Shown: positions 51,506 to 61,989 of the stretch, piece after piece
Layout of the letters: each line of letters starts with the position of its first letter
Position numbering within the stretch: position 1 is the stretch's first letter
Assembly (NCBI GenBank): GCA_009731375.1
Contig: BJOX01000137.1
Coordinates: forward strand, 523,213 to 587,212
Direction: 5' to 3'
Source: Paulinella micropora
Taxonomy: Eukaryota > Cercozoa > Imbricatea > Euglyphida
DNA length: 64,000 nt
The notes under the pieces: model-generated
Told to the model about the DNA's origin: nothing
Databases searched by the model: none
Seen by the model: only the letters and a program-made list of their open reading frames with translations
Made by a program: the position numbers and the translations under genes

Positions 51506-54500
51506 CTAGAGAAGGAGGGAGAAAACAGAACAACAAACATTGCACGATACACCGTTGTGCAGGTCCCAACCAAGGGTACCAGTGAGTCTAAGAGCCCACA
51601 GCAGGCCACAGACCAACTCAAAGGTAGTACAATACCAGTACACCCATCACGACAACAAACAGTGCATGCTGCTAATAGGCAGGCGAGTAAAGCGCTGGCA
51701 AAGAGAAAGCAGGCGGGCCTGTCGCAGCCACAGCCGAAGAAAGTAAGAATAGAACCGGCAGTTAATCTTATCAACTTGCCGAGACAGACAATAGACAAGG
51801 AGGATGGAGGACATCAACCTCTCCTCACGGTCTCAAACAGAGAAAGCAAGGACAATCATCCTTCGCCTGTGAACAATACCCAAAAAGACATTACAAAAAC
51901 GGCGGAAAGGGAGGAGGAGGCGAACCTCGAGAAAAGGATACAGATTTTAGAACACAAGCTCCTTGTATTGGCCTTAAAAAGTCACCGGCCAGACGCTTTA
52001 TGCTATACGAACCTTTTTTGTGAAACATTAAATACCTTTATAAACGTTGGTAATGATACTATGGCGAATATTAATATTGTCGGCCGGAAATTTACTACGA
52101 AACACCATGCGTGGTTAGAAACTAATATGAAAAAATCATCTGGCACCTTGAAAGGAGTTAGTAGTCGGACGGATATAACGGGCATCATCACTTTAAATTT
52201 TAAATTGAAATCCGGACGAGTATATCGAGTGGACTTGTACGTTGTCCCCGAATACCACGGATCTGTTCTTTTGTCGTACGACCAACTGGCGACAATGAAC
52301 GTAGTGATTGATTGCGCCGCCAAAAGAGTCATATACGGCGTAGAGCCAGGAGAAGAATATACTGTCGACTCTCTCCATGCTATTGACTCATACGAGGCCC
52401 TACACCTAGGGGTAGCATCGGAAGGGAAACAGGTGGCCATTACACACGCATATGAGGCATATATGCCAACGGACGCGGTGTCTAAAGATGGTTCAAACCT
52501 GTCAGACAAGAGAGAGGCGGAGGTCTATACGGCTACAGTCTCTACACAATGGGATAAAAAGTCGATAGACGATCTCATTGAAAAGAGGAAAGAGGAGATT
52601 ATATGCATGGGAAAAAGGTGCCCATCGTTGGCGAGATTTGAAGAAGGAGCAGGGGCCGATGTATATATTACCAACGGGTATTGCTTTCACGTAAAGGTGG
52701 AAGAGAAGGACAGACAGGAGTTTATACCGAGGAGAAGGGGACGACTCCCTGATATCCCGGCAGAAGATATTAAAAGCTTTATTACCGAATTCTGGGGTGA
52801 CGAGCCTACGTGGCCGCGCTCACTGACAGAAGTGAAAAAGTGCCTGCGCACTCTTTTTGAAAATAATAAACCATATACGGTCATACTCCCGTACAATGAG
52901 AAGGCGATATGGGCGCAGGAGATACGGGACCGGCTTATTGATCATCCGATACCGGTGCCCTCACGGAAGCAACACTTAGTGGTGGCTTGTCGTCTCGGGA
53001 CTCGTGAGCAGAGCAGTGCATACAAGCGGAAGCTCAGAGACCAGGACAAGTTGAAATTGATTCCTCAAGCATTCACATGCTTCGATGGTTTCTACACCCG
53101 AAAAGCTCCGTTGCAATATGCGAGATTAATAGATATGTTGGTAGGTCTGGCGGAGGACGACGAACCAGACACTGCCACATATGAAAAAACGGGAATGGAC
53201 GATATATCAGAAGAAGAGTTGGGCTTGGAGGAGGACAGAGCACCCCTCAAGCATCACAAGAGAATGTCAGAGGAGGAGGTTAAGGCAGCGATAGACGAGA
53301 AATTGGCAGGAGGAGCAGGTACGGAGAAGGAGAAAGAGGTTTTGAAAGAGAGATTGAAGGCGAACAAAATGATCTTTGACCCCCCTCAAGCGGGAGGTGT
53401 CAAGCCGGAAGACTTCACCGCGGTTATTTGTAAAATACCAGGTGCTGAGCCTTCCCCGGCGCCACGACGGGCAAATCTGAGTATACATGAAGCAAAGATC
53501 GCAGAAGAACAAGCACGGCAGTTACTCGATGAGGATTTCATTGAGAGATCGACATCTCCAATAGTTTCCCAACCGAGACTGGTGCCTAAACCGGGAGGAG
53601 AATGGCGCTTAACGGTTAACTATGCCCGCGTCAATAAAATTTTAGAGGAGGAACGAAATCCATTACCTACTCTTGAAGAAGGAAGGCGAGTATTGCGGAA
53701 CGCCAAGCTATACTCAGTCATTGATCTGAAGAATGGCTTCTGGCAAATTCCACTGGATGAAAAGTCCAGATGGCTGACTGCATTTGTAGTAGGAATGGAG
53801 ATATATCAGTGGAAAGTACTTCCGATGGGACTCAAACAGGCCCCGGGACTCTTTCAGAAAGCGATGCAAAGCATGCTGAGTAGCAAATATGATGACCAGA
53901 CAGAGGGAGGTTTCATGAGGAGAAGAGGACAGAAGGCGGGAGAGTACGCATTTTGTTACATCGATGACATTATCGTGTACTCCAATACGATGGAAGAGCA
54001 CATCGACCATCTAACAGACATTTTCAGGCGTATCAAACTATTTGGCCTGAAATGTAATTTGAAGAAATGTCAACTCGCAAAGACAAGCGTGACATATTTG
54101 GGGTACGAAATCTCTTACAATAGAGTCTCGATATCCAAAGAGAAGAGGGAGGAGATCATGAGCCGGCAGAGGCCGAAGAATCGCACAGAGCTGCACTCAT
54201 TTCTTGCGATGGCGCAATATTACAGCCAGTTCATACCCAATTGGGGTGCAACTCGGGCTAAGTTGGAGAGAATGATCGACTTCGGTGATTTTGAGAAGTG
54301 GGATGATGAAGCCTTAGAAGCGTACAACACGCTCAAAGATCTCATCTACAAAGATCCGAAGGATGGCGGACTCGTGCTGATGATGCCCGACTTTTCGAAG
54401 CAATTCGTAGTCGACACAGACGCATCAAAGTTCGCGATCGGCGCAGTCTTACAACAGGAAGATGAGGAGAAAAAGTTGCGCCCGATCATGTTTATAAGTA

Positions 54501-57292
54501 GAAAGTTGTGCTCGGCGGAGCGAAACTATTGTACGAGACAGAGAGAGGCACTGGCGGTGGTCTGGGCCCTCAAACGGTTGAGAGAGTATTTATGGGGTGG
54601 ACCTCAGTTTATAGTAAGGACTGATCACCAGAATTTACTATGGCTGATGAATCATGAACAGACTGGCCGTCTAGCGAGATGGCAGGCATTCTTGTCATGT
54701 TTCAATTTTACAATGGTCCATCTACCCGGCAAGCGAAATGTTGTCGCTGACAGCCTCTCCAGGCTAGAGTTTCACTCAGAAGTGGCAGCTCTCGTATCAT
54801 CAGCAGAAATGGAGGATCTATCCCCAGACTGCACATACGAAGTGCATCATATCGAGTCGATGCAGATGGCGAGAGGGGTCCGATATAACCGATCGGGTCT
54901 ACGTCATAGCCCGCAAGGTCCGGATCATGGGATATGTTGTACAGCACATGTCCTCGAGGATGCTGAGTGGTCCTATGAAGCATATGAGAATATGAAGGCG
55001 GAGATAAAACAAGAAGAGATTAAGCAAGAAGCATATGCGGAACCCCCGCAGGAGAACAAGGAGGAGTTAGACGAAAACCCTGAGAGGATAGGAGTGCAGC
55101 TAGAGGATGGGACTATCCACATAGCCTCACCCACTGCATGGAGACAGCAACAGGCTCTCGATCCGGAGTTCAAAGAGCTAATACAGCTATACAAGAACCC
55201 GAACGAGCTGAAAATGACGAAGGAGATTAAGGAGCAACAGAAGGAGATGGGGTGGAGAGACGGTCTCTTGTGGTACAAAGGCCAACACGGGCGCTATGCA
55301 TCACAACCAGACAAATGGACTCTCTGGGTTCCTGAGAAACTCAGACACATCATTTTTGTCGCTGCTCATAACTGCCCACTACTGGCGCACCCGGGCCGAC
55401 AAAGAACGCATATGTTCATTTCGAGACGATTCTGGTGGAAGAAGATGAAGGAGAATATTGATGAACAGGTCAATGCATGCATCCCATGCAAGACATCCAA
55501 AACACCATTGAAGGCGAATTTTGGCCTGATCGGGACTTTTCCTTTACACTTAGGAATGTTCGAGTTCTTACACACTGATCATGTAGGACCTTTCCCGGTC
55601 ACGACGGAAGGTTACAGATACCTTCTAACGGCCATAGACAGAGCCACCAACTATGTATGGGTGGTCCCAGTCAAAGACGTTACGGGCGAAACAACAGCCA
55701 AGGCGTTGATTGACAGGATCATCTCACAGATTGGGGTGCCGAGAAAAATATGCTCAGATCGAGGCTCTGACTTTAATAATGAAGTCATCGACAAGCTATC
55801 TGCATATTACGGCATGAAATGGCAATATGTCACCGCCTATAACCCCAGAGCGAACGGCAAGATAGAGCGGGTGCATAGACCCCTCAAGGCCGCGCTGAAG
55901 ATGTATTGTATGAAGAAGGAGAACCAAAAGGCATGGGTGGAGGCAGCATCCTCGTTTGCCTTTGCTATGAATTGCCTACCCTCTACAGCGTTAGGTGGTT
56001 CAAAAGGTTCCGTCTCGCCATACCAATTGGTATATGGGCGTGAGCCCGCCATCCCAGCCTCACTGCTGCACCCAAAAGATTCATGGGCAGATCAGGATGA
56101 GCTGTTTGGGGTGAGACTTCGGGCGAAGATGGAGGCGGAGCAAATAGTACAGGCGCATAGGGAGGCGGAGCGCAGGAAGACTGATGCTGAAGGTGTCAGG
56201 CAGGCACACCTGGATCAAGTCAGATTTCAGGTCGGGGATATTGTACTACTGTATCATCCTCAGGTTCCTCAGGGAGTCAGCTCGAAGCTGTTCATCCACT
56301 GGAAAGGACCATACCAGATCATGGAACAGATGGGGCCTTTGAATTATAAAATCAGGGGCAGAGGGAAAGTTCAAATAGTCAATGTACGAAGGCTGATTAA
56401 GTATGATCCCTTCCTACTTGAAGATGAGTCCGTTGATCAAGCACTCAAACGGATGGAGGCTGACTTTAAAGAGGTCCCACCAATCCGTCAGGAGGATATC
56501 TCGGAACGGGATGCCTACAGGGCACCAATTGCGGAGAAGGAGGAGGCTGAGCTGGAGAACAAGCGGGCCACCGACCGCAAAAGTGCGGCGGGGACTCAGA
56601 CCCGCAAAAGGGTGGAGTCGAACGTGCCGGAAGGAAAGTTCACGGAGGCGCAAATAAGGAGAGCGCAAAATGACCTTATCTACGACCGACCGAGAAAGGC
56701 GATAAGGACGGCACGTTCGCAAGGAGTCCATCAAGAGGGGAGCGATGACGGAGATCAAGACCCTCGCGCGGGCAATGACACTCTCGTTCACCCCAGTTGG
56801 AAAGAAGGAGATGCGATTGGACATATTTCATGGGCCAAAGACGCTTTTTACTTGGTGAGGCCTGCGGCTCAACACGTAGCCGATGACACGCTCTCAGATT
56901 TATATCTCATGAGAGTCATGGCAGTACCTCACAAACGCCATACGCGATCGAATCGAATTTCGACTGCGGCACAAATAATACAACCAGTCTTACATTTCTG
57001 GAGGAGTCTGGATCCAGTGGAAGATCCTAAAGTAAGACAATACCTTCCAGTATATAAAGACGCCAAGAAACTTGAGACATGGGATGATACCATATCTCCC
57101 ACAGATAAAGATCATACCGCGTGGACCATACAAGCACTACCACGAGGGGTGCTGGACATTCCTTTTGACTTGGCACAAGGCGCAATCCCTCACAAAATTT
57201 GGGACGTCCTCGAACAGTCTACCTTAGACTTAACTTTGGTTGGAGGTCCTCCACCAGGTAAAGGAGTCCGCGCGCGTAAACGGCGTCTATAG
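51506..57292 (+). CDS. pol: Pol of gypsy element 2
   Basis: 1,928 codons open from just after a TGA at 51503-51505, in the same frame as gag. The first Met is well inside the protease region, so Pol is probably made by reading through TAA 51419 and TGA 51503, or from a spliced message. Order: a protease-like domain around 52000-52340, whose DTG is replaced by Asn-Val-Gly (Asn codon 52043-52045); RT with Asp at 53723-53725 and YIDD at 53957-53968; RNase H with DTDAS from 54413; integrase zinc region near 55370-55500; catalytic Asp 55577, Asp 55757 and Glu 55865 (DDx35E); a GPY module near 56300; and an extra domain at about 56790-57289 shared with the other gypsy elements. It converts element RNA to DNA and inserts it. 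Confidence 0.92.
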   Translation, partial: LEKEGENRTTNIARYTVVQVPTKGTSESKSPQQATDQLKGSTIPVHPSRQQTVHAANRQASKALAKRKQAGLSQPQPKKVRIEPAVNLINLPRQTIDKEDGGHQPLLTVSNRESKDNHPSPVNNTQKDITKTAEREEEANLEKRIQILEHKLLVLALKSHRPDALCYTNLFCETLNTFINVGNDTMANINIVGRKFTTKHHAWLETNMKKSSGTLKGVSSRTDITGIITLNFKLKSGRVYRVDLYVVPEYHGSVLLSYDQLATMNVVIDCAAKRVIYGVEPGEEYTVDSLHAIDSYEALHLGVASEGKQVAITHAYEAYMPTDAVSKDGSNLSDKREAEVYTATVSTQWDKKSIDDLIEKRKEEIICMGKRCPSLARFEEGAGADVYITNGYCFHVKVEEKDRQEFIPRRRGRLPDIPAEDIKSFITEFWGDEPTWPRSLTEVKKCLRTLFENNKPYTVILPYNEKAIWAQEIRDRLIDHPIPVPSRKQHLVVACRLGTREQSSAYKRKLRDQDKLKLIPQAFTCFDGFYTRKAPLQYARLIDMLVGLAEDDEPDTATYEKTGMDDISEEELGLEEDRAPLKHHKRMSEEEVKAAIDEKLAGGAGTEKEKEVLKERLKANKMIFDPPQAGGVKPEDFTAVICKIPGAEPSPAPRRANLSIHEAKIAEEQARQLLDEDFIERSTSPIVSQPRLVPKPGGEWRLTVNYARVNKILEEERNPLPTLEEGRRVLRNAKLYSVIDLKNGFWQIPLDEKSRWLTAFVVGMEIYQWKVLPMGLKQAPGLFQKAMQSMLSSKYDDQTEGGFMRRRGQKAGEYAFCYIDDIIVYSNTMEEHIDHLTDIFRRIKLFGLKCNLKKCQLAKTSVTYLGYEISYNRVSISKEKREEIMSRQRPKNRTELHSFLAMAQYYSQFIPNWGATRAKLERMIDFGDFEKWDDEALEAYNTLKDLIYKDPKDGGLVLMMPDFSKQFVVDTDASKFAIGAVLQQEDEEKKLRPIMFISRKLCSAERNYCTRQREALAVVWALKRLREYLWGGPQFIVRTDHQNLLWLMNHEQTGRLARWQAFLSCFNFTMVHLPGKRNVVADSLSRLEFHSEVAALVSSAEMEDLSPDCTYEVHHIESMQMARGVRYNRSGLRHSPQGPDHGICCTAHVLEDAEWSYEAYENMKAEIKQEEIKQEAYAEPPQENKEELDENPERIGVQLEDGTIHIASPTAWRQQQALDPEFKELIQLYKNPNELKMTKEIKEQQKEMGWRDGLLWYKGQHGRYASQPDKWTLWVPEKLRHIIFVAAHNCPLLAHPGRQRTHMFISRRFWWKKMKENIDEQVNACIPCKTSKTPLKANFGLIGTFPLHLGMFEFLHTDHVGPFPVTTEGYRYLLTAIDRATNYVWVVPVKDVTGETTAKALIDRIISQIGVPRKICSDRGSDFNNEVIDKLSAYYGMKWQYVTAYNPRANGKIERVHRPLKAALKMYCMKKENQKAWVEAASSFAFAMNCLPSTALGGSKGSVSPYQLVYGREPAIPASLLHPKDSWADQDELFGVRLRAKMEAEQIVQAHREAERRKTDAEGVRQAHLDQVRFQVGDIVLLYHPQVPQGVSSKLFIHWKGPYQIMEQMGPLNYKIRGRGKVQIVNVRRLIKYDPFLLEDESVDQALKRMEADFKEVPPIRQEDISERDAYRAPIAEKEEAELENKRATDRKSAAGTQTRKRVESNVPEGKFTEAQIRRAQNDLIYDRPRKAIRTARSQGVHQEGSDDGDQDPRAGNDTLVHPSWKEGDAIGHISWAKDAFYLVRPAAQHVADDTLSDLYLMRVMAVPHKRHTRSNRISTAAQIIQPVLHFWRSLDPVEDPKVRQYLPVYKDAKKLETWDDTISPTDKDHTAWTIQALPRGVLDIPFDLAQGAIPHKIWDVLEQSTLDLTLVGGPPPGKGVRARKRRL

Positions 57293-58105
57293 TAAGTATT
57301 TTTTTTCTCTAGAAGTATTGTGGACCTGATCGATTGCGAACATAGCATTGATCCAATATCGTCCCGACAACCTTACTTAGATATTAAAGCTACTACAGCA
57401 TTCATTCTTCTAGAGATTAACAAGACACAGCTGACAAAAAATAGGCATTCTATTCTCTTGCTTCGGCAGAGACAGACGAGACGGCCACGAAACAGCACCG
57501 TTACGGGATCGCTATTTGAGTGAGCGATGGTGTTTCCTGGATACGACCCGCATTAGTACCAGAATGATGATCTCATTAAAGACTCTACAGTCTAATCAAG
57601 AACTGATATATTTTAATAACATGAACTGCTACACCGGATTCCATCGATCTCTACTTGTATCGGCATATCGCAAGGTTAGGGCGCACTCAACCCAACTTCG
57701 GATATAGTCGTCAGACTTGATCACCTGACACTATATTAAATGATACCGATTTATACAAGGGTATGTCTTCACAAAAAGTAAATGTATTTATGGAAACCGA
57801 CGACCGGTTATTACATATATATGGAAATGGCGACATTACATTATTACTCAACCATAAAACATTATACTTGGACATACTGCACAAATATCTTATCGACAGA
57901 AGAAAGAGGAAGATTTTAATATAGATACTGAATGTGCTAGAGTATATATACGATTGGTACCGGGGCAAGTATCATTGTTGTTTTATAACGGCTAATTCGT
58001 GGGTTGATGTATCTTCATACATAACTCTAAACGAATCTTAGTCAGAAAAAATATCAGTTCAAAGCGTATTATGTCGGAAACGAAGTTCCGCCATAAAAAA
58101 CTGAC
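57293..58105 (+). other. 3' untranslated region of gypsy element 2
   Basis: About 810 bp with no large ORF, so this element lacks the accessory ORF seen in gypsy element 1. No clear long polypurine tract sits directly before the LTR; the closest purine run is AGAAGAAAGAGGAAGA near 57898. Confidence 0.65.
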
Positions 58106-58322
58106 TGTGGACATCACCCCCCGAATTATCCTGTAAAAAACTTATTTATAGATTTCGTCTGGCCGGACACGTCTGAAATATCAATTTGATCCTGGTCTTT
58201 TGGCGGCTTTTTGTCTTTGCGTCACTGAGCTAATATAACGAGACATCATTCTCTTTTTGAGGACTGTGTTTGGTTATATTACCGACTTACTCTTCCATTG
58301 AGCTATCGTTGGGGATAGTACA
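58106..58322 (+). mobile_element. 3' LTR of gypsy element 2
   Basis: 217 bp, differing from the 5' LTR at four positions by eye, followed by the TAGT target copy. Confidence 0.95.
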
Positions 58323-58326
58323 TAGT

Positions 58327-58895
58327 CACAAGTTCATCTATCTTTTGTAAAAAGAACTTTGGGTGACTTGAGTCATTGTTTGAAGTCATTTCCGAGTGAA
58401 CGAAATCGACTCTTGAAAACTAGTTAGTGAAGTCAAAACGTCGTGCAGAGGAGAATCAGTCCGAGGCTAACGGGCCGGTCAAAACAGTAAAATCATGATG
58501 TCAACAATAGTGATTTTGGCAGGTCGTTAAATGCTCAGTCTGATACAGGAAGCATTCCACCGTCGGTAGTTGAATACGGGTGATTACATATATGCAAGCG
58601 ATTCAATGATTATTGGCCAAAAGCCTGAGAATAATCGTTTTCAAAGAGGACAGGTATTGAAAGATAGTCACGTAGTATCACTTCACGATAAGCTTATGAG
58701 TGGAAAATTCGATTTTTTGCTAACTCAGGCCGGCCGTGACCGGGAAATGAATCGAGTCTTACAAGTTATTAGTCATTGAAACCGGCCGCGTCTGAACCTC
58801 GCCCACAATTGAAAACTCCGGCGCACCTCTGCACGCACGTATTGAAATTGAACGTTTTTAAACACTCGGTTAAGACCGTCCAGAGGGAAAGGGGA
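58327..58895. other. Intergenic region, no gene seen
   Basis: Mixed sequence. A 69-codon plus-strand open frame at 58570-58779 has no recognisable features and is not called. Confidence 0.5.
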
Positions 58896-58916
58896 GTGTG
58901 TGTGTGGGTGGGTGGG

Positions 58917-59174
58917 TGGGGGGGGGGGGGGGGGGGGGGGTGGNNNNNNNNNNNNNNNNNNNNNNNNNNNNNNNNNNNNNNNNNNNNNNNNNNNNNNNNN
59001 NNNNNNNNNNNNNNNNNNNNNNNNNNNNNNNNNNNNNNNNNNNNNNNNNNNNNNNNNNNNNNNNNNNNNNNNNNNNNNNNNNNNNNNNNNNNNNNNNNNN
59101 NNNNNNNNNNNNNNNNNNNNNNNNNNNNNNNNNNNNNNNNNNNNNNNNNNNNNNNNNNNNNNNNNNNNNNGGGG
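58917..59174. other. Poly-G and assembly gap (N 58944-59170)
   Basis: G-rich sequence on both sides of 227 N. The true length of the G tract is unknown. Confidence 0.9.
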
Positions 59175-59700
59175 AGTGGTGGTAGTCGTGACCATGGCCT
59201 ACAACAAACAGTAATGTGTACTGGCTCATGGTGAAAAGTACATTCAAAAGTTCGCTTGACTGTGGCTGTGAGTTGCAACTGGCGCACTCATTTGATATTA
59301 CTGACGACATTGAAGAAGGAAAATCGTCCAACGTTGAGCTCTTTCTGCTTAATCTATGTTTGAGATAAGAAAGTACTGAGTAGTCGTTTGAAAGCTCTTG
59401 ACCTGAGCTTTCGAACGATGCTTTCAATACAATCATAGCACTACGACTGGTGGAGAACGACAAGTTCAAAGTTGGACTATTTTGCCTCTGAATGGCGACG
59501 GTAAGACTGGGAACAAGATATGTGACAAACAGATCTGGCTGGAGCGTGGCATAATAGCCGCGAACATAAATAGAGATACCAACATATGAGACAGTAGGTG
59601 TGAATGCGGAAATTACCGCAAATATTGCGAAGGTATTGCTTGCTTGGCCTCCCGACTTACTTGTCAATATCAAAAAGGCAAGCGAAAGAAGACAGGCTAC
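59175..59700 (-). CDS. Unrecognised open segment, possible exon
   Basis: About 175 minus-strand codons without a stop in non-repetitive sequence of ordinary composition, which is unusual by chance. It begins after a hydrophobic stretch (VACLLSLAFLIL, near 59690) like a signal peptide or membrane helix. The body is Ser-, Leu- and Thr-rich with a few further hydrophobic stretches. The segment runs into the poly-G gap. A GTAAGT donor-like site at about 59665 lies inside it, so the hydrophobic part might be a separate short exon. No Met is in frame at the start and no family is recognised. It could also be non-coding. Confidence 0.35.
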
Positions 59701-59828
59701 AAGGCGCGTAAGGGCATTGTCTGTCTGCCTGTTTGTCAATCTGCCTGTCTGGGAGAGCGACTGGGCCCGAAGAGTGGAGGAGGCGCGCGGAGAGGCGAGA
59801 GAGGACACTGCGCAACGCTGCCTGTCAG

Positions 59829-59960
59829 ACCTACATACATACGTACATACATACATACATACATACATACATACACTACATACATACATAAATACATACA
59901 TACATACATACATACATACATACATACATACATGCATGCATGCATACATACATACATACA

Positions 59961-59994
<34 letters not shown>

Positions 59995-60250
59995 CATACA
60001 TACATACATACATACATACATACATACATACATACATGCATGCATGCATACCAACATACATACATACATACATGCATACATACATACATACATACATAAC
60101 ATACATACATACATACATACATACATACATACATACATAGACACATAAATACATACATACATACATACATACATACATGCATGCATGCATGCATACATAC
60201 ATACATACATACATACATACAATACGTACGTGCGTACGTACGTACATACT
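59829..60250. repeat. CATA/GCAT array
   Basis: Tetranucleotide array. The Tyr/Ile/His- and Cys/Met-rich open frames across it are not genes. Confidence 0.95.
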
Positions 60251-60285
60251 TGTTGGATGGTTCCTACAGTCTGGAACGAGAGCGG

Positions 60286-60345
60286 CTAACCTAACCCTAG
60301 TTCTCTAGGCCTACGTCCCTAGCCCTAGCCCTAGCCCTAGCCCCA
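60286..60345. repeat. CCCTAG telomere-like repeat
   Basis: Four near-perfect CCCTAG units at about 60317-60342, preceded by CTAACCTAACCCTAG-type variants. It sits inside the chromosome next to microsatellites. Confidence 0.75.
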
Positions 60346-60357
60346 AGCGGTCTCATA

Positions 60358-60500
60358 TGCATGTATGTATGTATGTATGTATGTATTTATGTATTTATGT
60401 ATGTATGTATGTATGTTTGTACGTATGAATGCATGAATGAATGAATGAATGAATGTATGTATGTATGAATGTATGTATGTATGTATGCATGCATGCATGC
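60358..60500. repeat. TATG/AATG/GCAT array at COX17 3' end
   Basis: Tetranucleotide units that the COX17 frame enters before reaching a stop at 60395. Confidence 0.9.
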
Positions 60501-60879
60501 ATATCCTCGAGTTGGACCTTGAAGCCCAGATCGCGCAGACACTTGGTGTGCTGATCAATAAACTCCTTACACTCCTCTTGACCTATGTATGTATGTATGT
60601 ATGTATGTATGTATGTATGTATGTATGTATGTATGTATGCATCGCGCAGGCATTTGGTATACTCATAAGTCAACTCCTTATACTCCTCCCGACAAGTAAA
60701 TCGCAAGAAAAAGAAGCTTTAGGAAACTCACCTTTCATGATGATGCATTCGTCGCGCTTGGTCCTAGTGTCGGGGCACACGCAGCAGATCTTGAGCTTCT
60801 CGCCAGTCACCGGGTCTCTGGGTGTGGAATCAAGCGTCTTTTGTTGGTGCGGCAGGAGTGGCTTGTTTTGTTGACTCAT
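60395..60879 (-). CDS. COX17: COX17 copper chaperone, two exons
   Basis: Exon 1 is 60879-60732 from its ATG; the donor is GTGAGT. Exon 2 starts at 60582 after an ATAG acceptor; phases agree (1+2). The protein has the family pattern: CCxC ([16 protein letters not shown]) with nine residues to the next Cys, eight to the third and nine to the last, as in known COX17, then LGFKV. COX17 carries Cu(I) in the mitochondrial intermembrane space for cytochrome c oxidase assembly. After LEDM at about 60505 the frame runs into the TATG array and adds about 35 His/Thr/Tyr/Ile residues before the stop at 60395; alternatively a further exon is missed. The intron is a TATG array and contains a decayed copy of exon 2. 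Confidence 0.9.
60641..60700 (-). repeat. Decayed copy of COX17 exon 2 (5' half)
   Basis: The minus strand reads [17 protein letters not shown], against [17 protein letters not shown] in exon 2. The acceptor AG is lost (TT at the matching place) and a required Cys has become Tyr, so it is unlikely to be used. Confidence 0.85.
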
Positions 60880-60904
60880 GCTCGACCTACGTGAGCAACA
60901 AGGG

Positions 60905-60913
60905 ACTCCGTTT

Positions 60914-60950
<37 letters not shown>

Positions 60951-61055
60951 ACACACACACACATACATTCACTCTTTGAAAAAGATAAAACGAAAGAAGG
61001 AAATGTAGGAAGGTAGGAAGGTAGGAAGATTTAAAGAAGAAAAAAAATAGAATAC
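60905..61055. repeat. (TC)n and (CA)n plus AAGG units
   Basis: Simple sequence upstream of the COX17 start. It may include its 5' UTR and promoter. Confidence 0.75.
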
Positions 61056-61665
61056 ATGATGCATGCATACATACATACACACATACATACATACGTACAT
61101 ACATACACATACATACATACATACATACATACATTACATACAAACATTAAATACATACATTACATACGTACATTACATACGTACATACGTACATCACATA
61201 CATGGACCACATACATACATCACATACATACATCACATACATCACATACATACATCACATACATATATCACATACATACATCACATACATACATCACATA
61301 CATACATCACATACATACATCACATACATACATCACATACATACATCACATACATACATCACATACATCACATACATCACATACATACATACATACATAC
61401 ATATATGCATACATACATATATCACATACATCACATAGACACATGCATACAGGCATACATACATACATACATACATACATACATACATACATAACATACA
61501 TACATACATTCATTCATTCTCATTCATTCATACATACATAACATACATACATACATAACATACATACATACATAACATACATACATACATACATACATAC
61601 ATACATACATACATACATACATACATACACATACATATATACATATATACATACATGCATGCATG

Positions 61666-61696
<31 letters not shown>

Positions 61697-61955
61697 CCCA
61701 TACATCACATAGACACATGCATACATGCATACATACATAGATACATACATACATATATACATACATACATACATACATACATACATACATACATACATTC
61801 ATTCATTCTGATTCATACATACAATCATAACATACATAACATACATAACATACATAACATACATAACGTACATACATACATAACATACATACATACATAC
61901 ATAAGTACAAATATACATACATACACATACATATATACATATATACATACATGCA

Positions 61956-61989
<34 letters not shown>

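Larger units (their letters stand above)
48034..58322 (+). mobile_element. Ty3/gypsy LTR retrotransposon 2, near intact
   Basis: 10,289 bp, with two 217-bp LTRs that differ at four positions by eye (about 98% identical), a 4-bp target duplication TAGT, a primer site, a long gag and a long pol in the order protease, RT, RNase H, integrase. The reading frames are uninterrupted apart from the two stops between gag and pol. This points to fairly recent insertion. Confidence 0.95.

Noticed and set aside
58570-58779. 69-codon open frame
   Set aside because: Short, with no motif or splice context, and at a length expected by chance.
60641-60700. Mutually exclusive second COX17 exon
   Set aside because: The acceptor AG is missing and a conserved Cys is Tyr, so I treat it as a decayed copy.
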